DNA of 8,448 bases from Burkholderiaceae bacterium (GCA_022701845.1 JAKONS010000386.1:1-8448), one strand, 5' to 3'; counted from the first letter of the stretch, positions 1 through 7,691 are shown. Made by a program: numbers and translations. The notes: generated from the sequence alone by a model not told the origin.

Positions 1-2
1 GC

Positions 3-161
3 TGGAGCAAGAAGCCGCCGGAATTCATGCAGGACGGCGACACGGTGGAAGTGGAGATCGAGGGCATCGGCACCCTGGTCAACCCGGTGGTGGCCCAGCA
101 GCCGCCGCCACGCGCGGCTGCCCGGACGCAGGCCGCTCCGGAGGCGGTCGCAGTCCGGTAA
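3..161 (+). CDS. Fumarylacetoacetate hydrolase family protein, C-terminal end (partial)
   Basis: Only the last 52 codons are in the window; the gene starts upstream and ends at TAA 159-161. The visible residues include PPEFMQDGDTVEVEIEGIG followed by TLVNPVV. This is the characteristic final beta-strand block of the fumarylacetoacetate hydrolase (FAH) fold, usually seen as 'PGDVVEVEIEGIGTLRNPV'. Family members hydrolyse C-C bonds in acylpyruvates or decarboxylate/isomerise related ring-cleavage products, using a divalent metal bound in a part of the protein not visible here. About 22 residues of Pro/Ala/Arg-rich tail follow the usual family end (AQQPPPRAAARTQ and on), which is longer than typical. 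The Bug-family gene starts 76 bases downstream on the same strand, consistent with one catabolic operon. The family call is solid; the substrate is unknown. Confidence 0.85.
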   Translation, partial: WSKKPPEFMQDGDTVEVEIEGIGTLVNPVVAQQPPPRAAARTQAAPEAVAVR

Positions 162-225
162 GAGACGAGAGACAGCCACGCCGGCGCCGGACGCGCTCGC
201 AGCGAATGCGCCCGGCGGTGCCCAC

Positions 226-230
226 GGAGA
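226..230 (+). promoter_or_regulatory. Ribosome binding site of the Bug-family gene
   Basis: GGAGA lies 7 bases before ATG 238 and is followed by an A-rich spacer (CAAAAAA). It supports ATG 238 as the start. Confidence 0.7.
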
Positions 231-237
231 CAAAAAA

Positions 238-1209
238 ATGCATAGAAGACAACTGCTCGCGGCGCTCGGCGCCGGCGCCGGCCTGGCCCTGGCCGCGCCC
301 GCCCGGGCCCAGGCCTGGCCGGAACGCCCGCTGAAGATCTACCAGGGCTTCGCGCCCGGCGGCAACGCCGACGCCATCGCACGCGCCCTCGGCGTCGAGA
401 TGGGCAAGCCGCTGGGCCAGCCGATCGTGGTGGAAGCGCAGACCGGCGCCGGCGGCACCATCGCCGCGTCCACGGTGGCGCGCTCCAAGCCCGACGGCTA
501 CACCCTGCTGCTGGCCACCGGCGGGCATGCGGTGGCCGGCGCCCTCTACAACACGCTGCCCTATCGCACGGTGGCCGACTTCGACATGGTGAGCACCGTC
601 ACCTTCTTCCCGTTCCTGATCGCGGTCAACGCGAGCAGCAAAATCACCACGCTGCGCGAGCTGTTGGCGGCCGCGCCCGCCACGCCCGGCGGCCTGGCCT
701 ACGGCACTGCCGGCGTCGGCTCTACCCACCACCTGGCCGGCGAACTGCTGGGCCGCACCGCGCGGGTACCGCTGCTGCACGTGCCCTACCGGGGCGATGC
801 CGGATCGCTCACCGCACTGCTGGCCGGCGACGTGCCCTTCATCGTGATCCCGCCCACCGCCGCCATGGCCAACGTGCAGGCCGGCAAGCTGCGGGTTCTG
901 GCCACCACCGGCAGCCAGGGCTGGCCGGGCCTGCCGCAGGTGCCGACGGCGGCCGAAGCCGGCGTGCCCGGCTACGACGTCAGCTCCTGGGCCGGGCTGA
1001 TGGCGCCGGCGGGCACGCCGCGCCCGGTGATCGACCGGCTGAACGCCGAAACCCTGCGCGCCCTGCAGGCGCCCGCGATGCGCCAGCGGCTGGAGGACAT
1101 GGGCGGCGAGCCGCGCGGCAGCACGCCCGAGGAGATGAAGGCGCTGGTTGCCCGCGAGACAGAACGCTGGACGCAGGTGGTTGCGGAGGCAAAGATCCCG
1201 CGGCAATAG
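238..1209 (+). CDS. Bug/TctC-family tripartite tricarboxylate transporter substrate-binding protein
   Basis: This is a periplasmic solute-binding protein of 323 residues, the usual family length. The N-terminus is a signal peptide: MHRRQLLAAL, a hydrophobic Ala/Gly/Leu stretch to about residue 20, and an ARA site giving cleavage after residue 24 (mature start QAWPERP). The RRQLL start is mildly Tat-like. The mature protein carries the family hallmarks: WPERPLKI at the start, GFAPGGNADAIARAL, the LGQPIVVE strand, GAGGTIAA, and KPDGYTLLLAT, followed by the second lobe with VPYRGDAG. Bug proteins bind small carboxylated organic molecules; many are orphans without adjacent TctA/TctB membrane genes, as here. 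In this setting it probably captures the substrate or an intermediate of the neighbouring catabolic genes. The start is fixed by the GGAGA site and the signal peptide. The ligand cannot be predicted. Confidence 0.95.
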   Translation: MHRRQLLAALGAGAGLALAAPARAQAWPERPLKIYQGFAPGGNADAIARALGVEMGKPLGQPIVVEAQTGAGGTIAASTVARSKPDGYTLLLATGGHAVAGALYNTLPYRTVADFDMVSTVTFFPFLIAVNASSKITTLRELLAAAPATPGGLAYGTAGVGSTHHLAGELLGRTARVPLLHVPYRGDAGSLTALLAGDVPFIVIPPTAAMANVQAGKLRVLATTGSQGWPGLPQVPTAAEAGVPGYDVSSWAGLMAPAGTPRPVIDRLNAETLRALQAPAMRQRLEDMGGEPRGSTPEEMKALVARETERWTQVVAEAKIPRQ

Positions 1210-1222
1210 CCCGCCGTCCTTT

Positions 1223-1263
1223 CGGTTCGTCCGGTTTGCCGGTTCGCCGGTTCACCCGTTTCA
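1223..1263 (+). repeat. Imperfect 8-bp tandem repeat before the amino acid synthesis family gene
   Basis: Five consecutive near-copies of an octamer fill the gap between the Bug gene and the next start: CGGTTCGT (1223), one extra C, CGGTTTGC (1232), CGGTTCGC (1240), CGGTTCAC (1248) and CCGTTTCA (1256). The unit length is not a multiple of three, so copy-number change would shift any frame read through it. It occupies most of the 67-base intergenic gap, up to 13 bases before ATG 1277. A role is unproven; it may be simple slippage-derived sequence. Confidence 0.6.
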
Positions 1264-1276
1264 CCCACCCCACCAC

Positions 1277-1867
1277 ATGCCGAATTCCATGTCGCTCATC
1301 GCCATCCGCAAACGCGCCCTCACCGTCGAGACCGTCTTCCACGAGGGCGGTCCGCCGCCGGTGCAGCCGCTGCGCATCGCCTCTGCCTGCGCCGTGATCC
1401 GCAACCCCTATGCCGGCCGCTACGAGCCCGATCTGCTGCCCTTCATGGCCGAGCTGCGCAGCCTGGGCAGCCTGCTGGCCGAGGAGCTGGTGGCCACGCT
1501 CGGCAAGGAGAACGTCCAGGCCTACAGCAAGGCGGCGATCGTCGGCACCAGCGGCGAGCTGGAACACGGCGCGGTGTGGCACGAAGCCGGCGGCTGGGCC
1601 ATGCGCGCGGTGCTGGGCGAGCCGAAAGCGATGGTGCCGGCGGCCAAGGCGGTGGCGCACACCGGCTACCGGCTGATGGTGCCGCTGCACTACATCCACG
1701 CTTCCTATGTGCGCAGCCACTACAACAGCGCCGAGATCGGCATCCAGGACGCCCCGCGCCCGGACGAGATCCTGTTCGGGCTGGTGATGGCCGACGGCGG
1801 CCGCATCCACTCGCGCCTGGGCGGCCTGACCCGCGAAGCGGTGGCGGTGCACGATGGCCAGCGCTGA
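1277..1867 (+). CDS. Amino acid synthesis family protein (PF06684-type)
   Basis: The predicted protein has 196 residues, which fits this family of about 180-200 residue proteins. Recognisable blocks are IRKRALTVETVFHEGG at the start, ACAVIRNPYAGRYEPDL, KAAIVGTSGELEHGA, GGWAMRAVLGEPKAMVPAAK, and VPLHYIHASYVRSHY followed by DEILFGLVMADGGRIHSRLGG. The Pfam name is 'amino acid synthesis', but no well-defined reaction is established, so the name should not be over-read. Such genes often sit beside Bug-type binding proteins and oxidative catabolic enzymes in Burkholderiales, as here. The frame is open further upstream (to about 1148), but homology starts at the MSLIAIRKRAL block, so ATG 1277 or ATG 1289 is the likely start. 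Neither has a visible Shine-Dalgarno sequence: the leader is C-rich and follows the octamer repeat. The 3' end overlaps the next gene by 14 bases, implying translational coupling. Confidence 0.88.
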   Translation: MPNSMSLIAIRKRALTVETVFHEGGPPPVQPLRIASACAVIRNPYAGRYEPDLLPFMAELRSLGSLLAEELVATLGKENVQAYSKAAIVGTSGELEHGAVWHEAGGWAMRAVLGEPKAMVPAAKAVAHTGYRLMVPLHYIHASYVRSHYNSAEIGIQDAPRPDEILFGLVMADGGRIHSRLGGLTREAVAVHDGQR

Positions 1868-2861
1868 CACGATGAAGGCGGTGCGCCTGCAGGCCCCCGG
1901 CGGCCCCGAGGTGCTGGAGTGGGTCGACCTGCCGATGCCCCGGCCCGGCCCCGGCGAGGTGCGGGTGCGCGCCCACGCCATCGGCGCCGGCGGCCCCGAC
2001 GTGCTGATCCGCAACGGCACCTACAAGTGGATGCCGCCGATGCCGGCGATACCCGGCAACGAACTGGCCGGCGTGGTGGATGCGGTGGGCGAGGGCGTGA
2101 CATCGTTGGCGCCCGGCCAGCGGGTGCTGGTGAGCGCCCGGGAGTTGCCGCAGCGCGGCGGCTGCTATGCCGAAGCGGTCTGCGTGCCGCAGGAAGCGCC
2201 TTTCGTGCTTCCCGACGCCCTGGCCTTCGACGACGCGGTGAGCCTGGGCAATTTCCAGCTGGCGATCGCCCTGCTCGACAGCGCCGGCGGCCTGCCGGCG
2301 CGGGCGATCCTGCTGCCGGGCGCGGCCGGCGGCGTGGCCACCGCGGTGGCGCAGGTGGCGCGCGCCCGCGGGCTACGGGTGATCGGCACCGCCTCCACCC
2401 CGGCCAAGCGCGATTTCGCGCTGGCGCACGGCGTCGACGAGCTGGTCGACGGCGAACCGGCGGGCCTGCCCGGGCGGGTGATGGCGGCCACCGGCGGGCG
2501 CGGCGTCGACCTGGCTTTCGACCATATCGGCGGCGCGCTCTTCATCGCCTGCCTGCGCAGTCTGGCGCCGGGCGGCATGGCGGTGTCGTACAACATCCTG
2601 GCGGGACCGCCCGACGGCGACGTGTTCGACGAGATGCGCAGGCTGCTGGCGCGCAGCCTGGCGATCCGCACCTTCTCGATCCACGCCATCGACGCCGACC
2701 GGCCGCATCGCCGCGCGCTCATGGAGCAGGCGGTCGCCCTGATGGCCGAGGGCCGTGTGCGGGCACCGGCGGCCACGGTGATGCCGCTGGCCGACGCCCG
2801 CCGCGCGCACGAACTGCTCGACAGCGGCAGCTCGCTCGGCAAGCTGGTGCTGCACCCCTGA
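1854..2861 (+). CDS. Zinc-less medium-chain dehydrogenase/reductase, NADPH:quinone oxidoreductase-like
   Basis: The protein has 335 residues, the usual length for the quinone-oxidoreductase branch of the MDR superfamily. The N-terminal GroES-like domain shows MKAVRLQAPGGPEVLEW, PGPGEVRVRAHAIG, RNGTYKWMPPMPAIPGNELAG and VDAVGEGVTSLAPGQRV. The Rossmann domain has GAAGGVATAVAQVARARGL at residues 156-174 and GTASTPAKRDFALAHGVDE, typical of NADPH binding. The last Gly of the usual AAGGVG motif is Ala here. The four-Cys structural zinc cluster and the Cys/His catalytic zinc set of alcohol dehydrogenases are absent. It probably reduces a quinone, enone or aldehyde intermediate of the neighbouring pathway with NADPH. 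Two starts are possible: ATG 1854, overlapping the previous gene by 14 bases, or ATG 1872 (MKAVRLQ), 4 bases after its stop and closest to the usual family start. Neither has a strong ribosome binding site, so coupling to the upstream gene is likely. Confidence 0.92.
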   Translation: MASADTMKAVRLQAPGGPEVLEWVDLPMPRPGPGEVRVRAHAIGAGGPDVLIRNGTYKWMPPMPAIPGNELAGVVDAVGEGVTSLAPGQRVLVSARELPQRGGCYAEAVCVPQEAPFVLPDALAFDDAVSLGNFQLAIALLDSAGGLPARAILLPGAAGGVATAVAQVARARGLRVIGTASTPAKRDFALAHGVDELVDGEPAGLPGRVMAATGGRGVDLAFDHIGGALFIACLRSLAPGGMAVSYNILAGPPDGDVFDEMRRLLARSLAIRTFSIHAIDADRPHRRALMEQAVALMAEGRVRAPAATVMPLADARRAHELLDSGSSLGKLVLHP

Positions 2862-2883
2862 ATCGCCACCTGACAAAAACCTC

Positions 2884-2888
2884 GGAGA
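2884..2888 (+). promoter_or_regulatory. Ribosome binding site of the VOC-family gene
   Basis: GGAGA stands 8 bases before ATG 2897. It marks 2897, and not the downstream TTG at 2958, as the original start, and so exposes the frameshift in this gene. Confidence 0.65.
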
Positions 2889-2896
2889 CCCGCGCC

Positions 2897-3488
2897 ATGT
2901 CGGCCATTTACGCACCCAACCTGTCGCACTGCGGCATTCTGCCGCGACGTCGAGGCTTTGAAAGCTTTCTACTGCGGCACCTTCGACCTGCAGGAAACCG
3001 ACCGCGGCGTTGGCGGCACTTTCCGCTACACGCTGGTATTTCTGAGCGGCCGCGACGACCAGCACCACCAGCTAGTGCTGGCATCCGGCCGCGGCGAAGA
3101 CGCGCCCAGCACGGTGATGCAGCTGTCGTTCAAGGTACTCGACCTGACCCAGCTGCGCGAGGCCCGGCGGCGAGCGCTGGCGCTGGGCGCCACCGGCATG
3201 CGTGGGCTCAACCACGGCAATGCGATGTCGCTCTATTGCCAGGACCCGGAAGGCAACACGGTGGAGATCTACCTCGACACGCCCTGGTATGTCAGCCAGC
3301 CGCACGGCGACCCGCTCGACCTGGACCGCGACGATGCCGCTTTGTGGGCCGAGACGGAGCGCATCGTGCGCTCGGACCCCAGCTACATGCTCGCCTCGGA
3401 ATGGGCCGAGCGTTTCGCGCGCGAACGCGGCGCGCGCGCTGTTCGTGCGGCCACGGCAGCCGAGGTGGCGGCACCGGCAGCGGGGTAG
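2897..3488 (+). pseudogene. Frameshifted VOC-family (glyoxalase/extradiol dioxygenase fold) protein
   Basis: ATG 2897 has a good ribosome binding site and opens with MSAIYAPNLSHCGI, a classic first strand of the vicinal oxygen chelate fold with a metal-ligand His (residue 11). After ATT 2936-2938 the homology moves to another frame: CRDVEALKAFYCGTFDLQETD, read from TGC 2940, continues to TAG 3486-3488. One extra base (C2939), or two missing bases, explains the shift; homologues would read GIF-CRDV here, so loss of two bases from a Phe codon is most likely. The rest is intact: QHHQLVLASGR supplies the second His ligand and GNTVEIYLDTPWYV the Glu ligand. Restored, the protein is about 197 residues. 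VOC enzymes include ring-cleaving dioxygenases, which fits the operon. Read unshifted from 2897, the product would be an unrelated 201-residue Arg/Pro-rich chain ending at 3502. An internal TTG at 2958 could give a 176-residue protein lacking the first strand and its His, probably non-functional. Sequence error is an alternative. Confidence 0.78.
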
Positions 3489-3498
3489 CGCGCCGACG

Positions 3499-6400
3499 CT
3501 AGACCGGCGGCAGCGCTTCGGCAGCGGCGAGCGCCAGCACCGCGTCCGCATGCGGCCCGGCGCGCACCGTGTCGTAGGCCGACTGTTCCCGGGTGCGCAC
3601 GGCGGCCAGCCGGGCCTCGACCGCAGGCCAGGCCGCCACCAGTTTCTTCTCGGCATCGGACCGGGCCGCCTCGGCCTTGGCAGCGGCCGTATCGAAAGCC
3701 AGCTTGCCGGCGTCGTAGCGGCCTTGTGCCGCGCTCAGCCGCAGCGCGGCCGTGTCGAGCGCGGCTTTCGCATCGGCCAGTTCCGCGGTGCGGGTGGCGA
3801 TCAGCAGCGCGCGGTCGGCGACGGCAGCGGCTTTCGCCAGTGCCGGCGACGGGGCGGCCGCGGCACGGGCGCCGGCGATGCGGGATGCGGCCTCGGCCCG
3901 GGCGCGGTCGCTGTGGGCCAGATCGAGCGTGGCGCGGGTGGCCAGCTCGGCCGCCAGGCGGTCGCTCACTTTTTTCGCCTCGTCGCGGGCACGGGTGGCG
4001 GCTGCCTCGGCGCGCTGCGCTTCTGCGACGGCCGCACGGGCCTCCTGCAGCGCGAGCGCCTGCTCCAGCGTGGGCGGCTGGCCCGGCTGCGTCGCCAGCG
4101 CAGCGGCGCCGGTCCGGGCACGGGCGTGCCGGGCGGCGGCGTCAGCCAGGGCCTTGTCGTGTCGCTGTTGGGCGGCGGCGTTGGCGGCTGCCGCCGCCTG
4201 GTTCGCGGCCAGGGCGTCGGCGGCGTTCTCGTCGATGCGCTTGCGCAGCGCGTCCATGCGCTGCTCGTAGGCCGCGGGCGCTTCGGCCGGCTGCGGCGCC
4301 CAGGATTGCGCCAGTTCTTCGGCCAGCACCGCGGCTTCGCCCCGGACCAGCACCTGCCTGTCGCGCTCCACCTCCTGCAGCTGTTCGGCCACCGCGTCCT
4401 GCACCGCGCGGGCCTTCTGCGCAGCCGCTTCGGCAGCCAGCAGGTCGGCGGCGGCGGACTGTGCGGTGCCGAAGGCCGCCAGCAGGGTTTGCTTCGCGGC
4501 CGGATCGCCGCCCGGCACCAGCGCAGTGAGCCGGGCCTGCAGCGGCGCGTCGGCCTGCGCGGCGGCGGCATCGGCCGCGGCGCTGAGGTCCGACGCGGTT
4601 CTTCGGGCGAGGACGGCGTCTTCGACCGCGTCGGCCAGCATCGGATGACCGGGGCCGACATGGGCCGCCAGCGCGGCACGGGCGGTATCGCGGTCGGCGC
4701 GCCGGGCCGCGAGCGTTTGCGCGGCCGCATCGGCGGCGGCTTTCGTCTTGTCGTCCGGTGTTTTGGCGAGAGCCGCGGCGGCCTGTTCGCTGGCGCGGCG
4801 CGCCGTGCCGACCGCCTGGTTGGCAACAGCCAGCGCCTGGGCGGCAGCGACCTGCGCCCGGGCGTTTTCCGCCTCCTGCAGTTCGAGCTGCCGGTGGCCC
4901 TGCACGGCGTCGGCGCGCCGACGCTCTTCCTGCAGGCGCGGCGTGTCGGCGTGTGTCCCGGCGGCGATCAGCTGCGCGATGCGGTCGCGCGCAGCGGCGG
5001 CATCGACCAGCGCCTGCTGGGCTGCCGCCAGGGCGTCCTGCGCCTTGGCCAGCATCACCGCGGCCTGCGCCGGCGCGTATTCGGCCATTGCCTCGACATC
5101 GGCCAGGTGGCCGGTCGCGGCCTGCAGTTGCCGGTCGGCCGCAGCCTTGCCGGCCTGCGCGCGGGCCGCGGTGGCGGCCAGCGCCTGCACCTCGGCTCGC
5201 ACGGCCGCCTGCTGGGGCGCGGCCACGTTGGCGACCAGCGCCGCATCGGCTGCCTGGGCAGCGGCGGTGTGCATCGCCTGCGCTTCGTCGGCGGTCGTGC
5301 GCAGAGCGGCGGCCTTGGCGGTCTCGGCGGCGAGCATCCGGCTGCCCTCGGCATGGCGCGCATCGAGCGCGGCCTGGCGGGCTTCGCCGTTGACGCTGGC
5401 GAGCGTCTGGGCGGCAACCGACGCCTTCTCGCCCTCGACGTTGGCCAGCAGCATGGCATCGGCGAGGGCGATGTCGACTTCCCTCTTGCGGGCTGCGACC
5501 TTGTCGAACATGGACGGTATGTCTGCGCCCAGGCCGGCCGCATCGATGACCGGCTGGTGCTTGGCGACCTCGGCCGCGGCAGCCGCATCGCCGCCGTCGA
5601 ACGCCTGCTTCGCTTTCTTCCAGGCGGGAAAGGCCGCCCTGAATGCGACGGCGGCGGCATCCGCCACGACCACCCGGGCGCGGGCCTCGGCCACCGCGCT
5701 GGTGGGGTCGGCTTCCACGCCCGCCATGAAGGCCGCCTTGGCCAGCTCGCGGGCCGCATTGCCGACCTTCTGGTCGGATTCGACGACGGTGGTGGGCCGC
5801 GGCGTGCTCTTGGTGAACAGCGTCATCAGGTTGAAGCCGCCGTGCAGCGCGTCGGGGATCTCGGTGGATTCGGACGACTGCGCGCCGACGACCTTGGTGG
5901 TGCGAAGGCGCCGTGCTTCGATGGTGTCCTGCGACAGCGGCGTGGCGCCGGTCTTGTTCTCCTTGAGCAGCTCGGCCGCACCCTTGAGCGTGCTCTCGTC
6001 GACGGTGTAGGCGGCACCGAGCCCGCCCGCTTCGGGGTAGGTGCCGAGCGCCTGGCCGTCGATGTCCTCGGTGCCGGTCATCACCGTGAAATTCTTGTCC
6101 GCCGCATGCGGGTTCGCGCGAGCGAAACGCGCGGCCTGAGCAGCGGCTTCGTCCAGCATGAACAGCGCGGCCTTGGCGCTGGCGTGCTGGCTGCTGGCCG
6201 AGGCCACCTGCCCGCCCACTTCGTCGTACAGCGGCACCGCGATGGTTTCGTCGGGCAGGGCGCTGCCGTCGGCGGCCCGCACCTGGATCTTGCCGGTGCT
6301 GCGTGCGCCGATCAGCTTGGCGCGCGCGGCCGCGTCGTATTCGGCCTGGTCGGGACCCACGCCGGTGATCACCCGGGCCGCGGCGTCGTCGGCCGCGCGG

Positions 6401-7680
6401 ATGGTTTCCGGGCTAATCGCGTCGTGCTGCGGCGAGGCGCCGAGCGTGGTCTGGCCGGCATCCGGGTTGTGGCGCGGTGCGCCGTGGCGCGAGATGAAGT
6501 GGGCCAGATTGGTGTAGCCGAATTCGGCCGCCACCTCCGCGACGATGTGCTCGATCTCGCGCACCCGGGTCATCGGGTGGACGATGCGTTGCGCCGTGCC
6601 GCCGGCCATCTGGTCGACCTCGGTGGCGATGCGCTGCTCGATCTGCTCACCGATGAGTTGCTCGATTTCGATTTCGCGCAGGCGTTGCTCGGCGCGGGCC
6701 CGCAGTTCCGGCGGCGTCGGAGCGTTGGCGGCCAGCGTGGCGGCTGCTGCTGCGGCGGCGGTGGTATTCAGCACGTGTGTGTGCGCCTTGGCCTGGGCCG
6801 AGGTGGCAGTGGTGAGCACCTTCATTTTGGCCGCCTTGTCCCTCTGTGCGGCAGTGCTTTCCGCCGTCGTCGCATCCGCCACGGCCTGGTCGGCGACCAC
6901 CAGCGCGGCAGCCGCGGCGTCAGCGGCTGCCCGGGTGGCAGCCGCGGCTGCGGCGCGTTCCTTCAGCAGCAGGGGCGCGGCGGTGCTCGCGTAGAAGCTG
7001 CGCTCGGCGTCAGCCTGCAGGGCTGGCGTCACCATCGCTTCGGCAGCAGCGTCGGTGAGGTTGGCGTCATGGGCGATAAGCGCACGCTTCTTCGCGGCGC
7101 GTACCGCCGGGTCGGAGGTATCGGCGGAGTCGCGCAGGTGTTGCGAACGCGCCGCCACCCGCGCGTCGATCACCAGCTTGCGCGCCGCCACTTTTGCCTC
7201 GGCCGGTGCGATCGCTGCCAGGGCGGTGTGGATCGCGGCGATCGCCGCTGCCTGCTCGGCCAGCGCGTCCGCCAACACGGCGTTCTGGTCGGCGGTCTGT
7301 GCCGGCGTCGGGTTCTTCAGTTTGGTGGACGCGGCCTGGGCGTCGACGACCGCCTTGTCGGCCTTGACTTTTCGCACCGTGGCAGCGTTGTGTGCCGCGA
7401 CGGCGGTCATATGCTGGCCTTTGGGATTCAACGCGGCCTCGGTTTCGGTGAAGGCTACGTTGGCACTGATCTCACTGCGGTCGGCGACCAGGTTTTGCAC
7501 CATGTCTTCGCGGTGCGCGCGGCTGGACGCGGCGACGGCGTCATCGGCGATATCGGGATCGGCGGCACGCCCGGTGTTCACCAGATGCCGGTCGAGCTGC
7601 GTCGTGATCTGGCCGCGGGTCTTGAGCAAGGTTTTGAGCGTGGACGCCCATTCGCGCTGGATATCAAGGGTTTCCGGCAT
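3499..7680 (-). CDS. Giant Ala-rich, Cys-free helical protein of unknown function with a central non-repetitive domain
   Basis: I do not recognise this 1393-residue protein. The start is ATG 7680-7678 (MPETLDIQREWAS), with GGGAG six bases upstream; the stop is at 3501-3499. There is no signal peptide and no convincing membrane segment. I see no Cys in the whole chain and only four Trp. Residues about 1-320 and 650-1393 are Ala/Arg/Glu/Gln/Asp-rich, predicted long helices or coiled coils, broken by Pro/Gly loops such as NPKGQ, NPTPAQ, TPDDK, GPGHP, VPGGDP, APQPAEAP, QPGQPPT and APSP. The middle (about 320-645) is compositionally normal, with aromatics and histidines: EFGYTNLAHFISRHGAPRHN (about 384-403), IAVPLYDEVGGQVASASSQH, NFTVMTGTEDIDGQALGTYP, GGLGAAYTVDESTLKGA and HGGFNLMTLF. 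This part could be a folded enzyme domain. The layout would suit a secreted effector/toxin or a cytoskeletal/scaffold protein; this is inference only. The gene is likely monocistronic and converges on the catabolic operon with 10 bases between stops. Confidence 0.8.
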   Translation of the reverse strand: MPETLDIQREWASTLKTLLKTRGQITTQLDRHLVNTGRAADPDIADDAVAASSRAHREDMVQNLVADRSEISANVAFTETEAALNPKGQHMTAVAAHNAATVRKVKADKAVVDAQAASTKLKNPTPAQTADQNAVLADALAEQAAAIAAIHTALAAIAPAEAKVAARKLVIDARVAARSQHLRDSADTSDPAVRAAKKRALIAHDANLTDAAAEAMVTPALQADAERSFYASTAAPLLLKERAAAAAATRAAADAAAAALVVADQAVADATTAESTAAQRDKAAKMKVLTTATSAQAKAHTHVLNTTAAAAAAATLAANAPTPPELRARAEQRLREIEIEQLIGEQIEQRIATEVDQMAGGTAQRIVHPMTRVREIEHIVAEVAAEFGYTNLAHFISRHGAPRHNPDAGQTTLGASPQHDAISPETIRAADDAAARVITGVGPDQAEYDAAARAKLIGARSTGKIQVRAADGSALPDETIAVPLYDEVGGQVASASSQHASAKAALFMLDEAAAQAARFARANPHAADKNFTVMTGTEDIDGQALGTYPEAGGLGAAYTVDESTLKGAAELLKENKTGATPLSQDTIEARRLRTTKVVGAQSSESTEIPDALHGGFNLMTLFTKSTPRPTTVVESDQKVGNAARELAKAAFMAGVEADPTSAVAEARARVVVADAAAVAFRAAFPAWKKAKQAFDGGDAAAAAEVAKHQPVIDAAGLGADIPSMFDKVAARKREVDIALADAMLLANVEGEKASVAAQTLASVNGEARQAALDARHAEGSRMLAAETAKAAALRTTADEAQAMHTAAAQAADAALVANVAAPQQAAVRAEVQALAATAARAQAGKAAADRQLQAATGHLADVEAMAEYAPAQAAVMLAKAQDALAAAQQALVDAAAARDRIAQLIAAGTHADTPRLQEERRRADAVQGHRQLELQEAENARAQVAAAQALAVANQAVGTARRASEQAAAALAKTPDDKTKAAADAAAQTLAARRADRDTARAALAAHVGPGHPMLADAVEDAVLARRTASDLSAAADAAAAQADAPLQARLTALVPGGDPAAKQTLLAAFGTAQSAAADLLAAEAAAQKARAVQDAVAEQLQEVERDRQVLVRGEAAVLAEELAQSWAPQPAEAPAAYEQRMDALRKRIDENAADALAANQAAAAANAAAQQRHDKALADAAARHARARTGAAALATQPGQPPTLEQALALQEARAAVAEAQRAEAAATRARDEAKKVSDRLAAELATRATLDLAHSDRARAEAASRIAGARAAAAPSPALAKAAAVADRALLIATRTAELADAKAALDTAALRLSAAQGRYDAGKLAFDTAAAKAEAARSDAEKKLVAAWPAVEARLAAVRTREQSAYDTVRAGPHADAVLALAAAEALPPV

Positions 7681-7686
7681 ACGCAA

Positions 7687-7691
7687 CTCCC
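7687..7691 (-). promoter_or_regulatory. Ribosome binding site of the giant Ala-rich gene
   Basis: On the minus strand GGGAG precedes ATG 7680 with a 6-base spacer. It decides the start against an in-frame ATG 24 codons further upstream (7752), which lies in AT-rich, promoter-like sequence. Confidence 0.65.

Noticed and set aside
79..1206. Minus-strand 375-codon frame opposite the Bug gene
   Set aside because: Low-complexity Arg/Gly/Ala translation opposite a gene with clear family motifs; a shadow frame.
6474..6527. Resemblance of FISRHGAPRHNPDAG to the 'LRHNPE' start of RNA 2'-phosphotransferase (KptA/Tpt1)
   Set aside because: Only a few residues match, and the following family motifs are not recognisable downstream; treated as coincidence.
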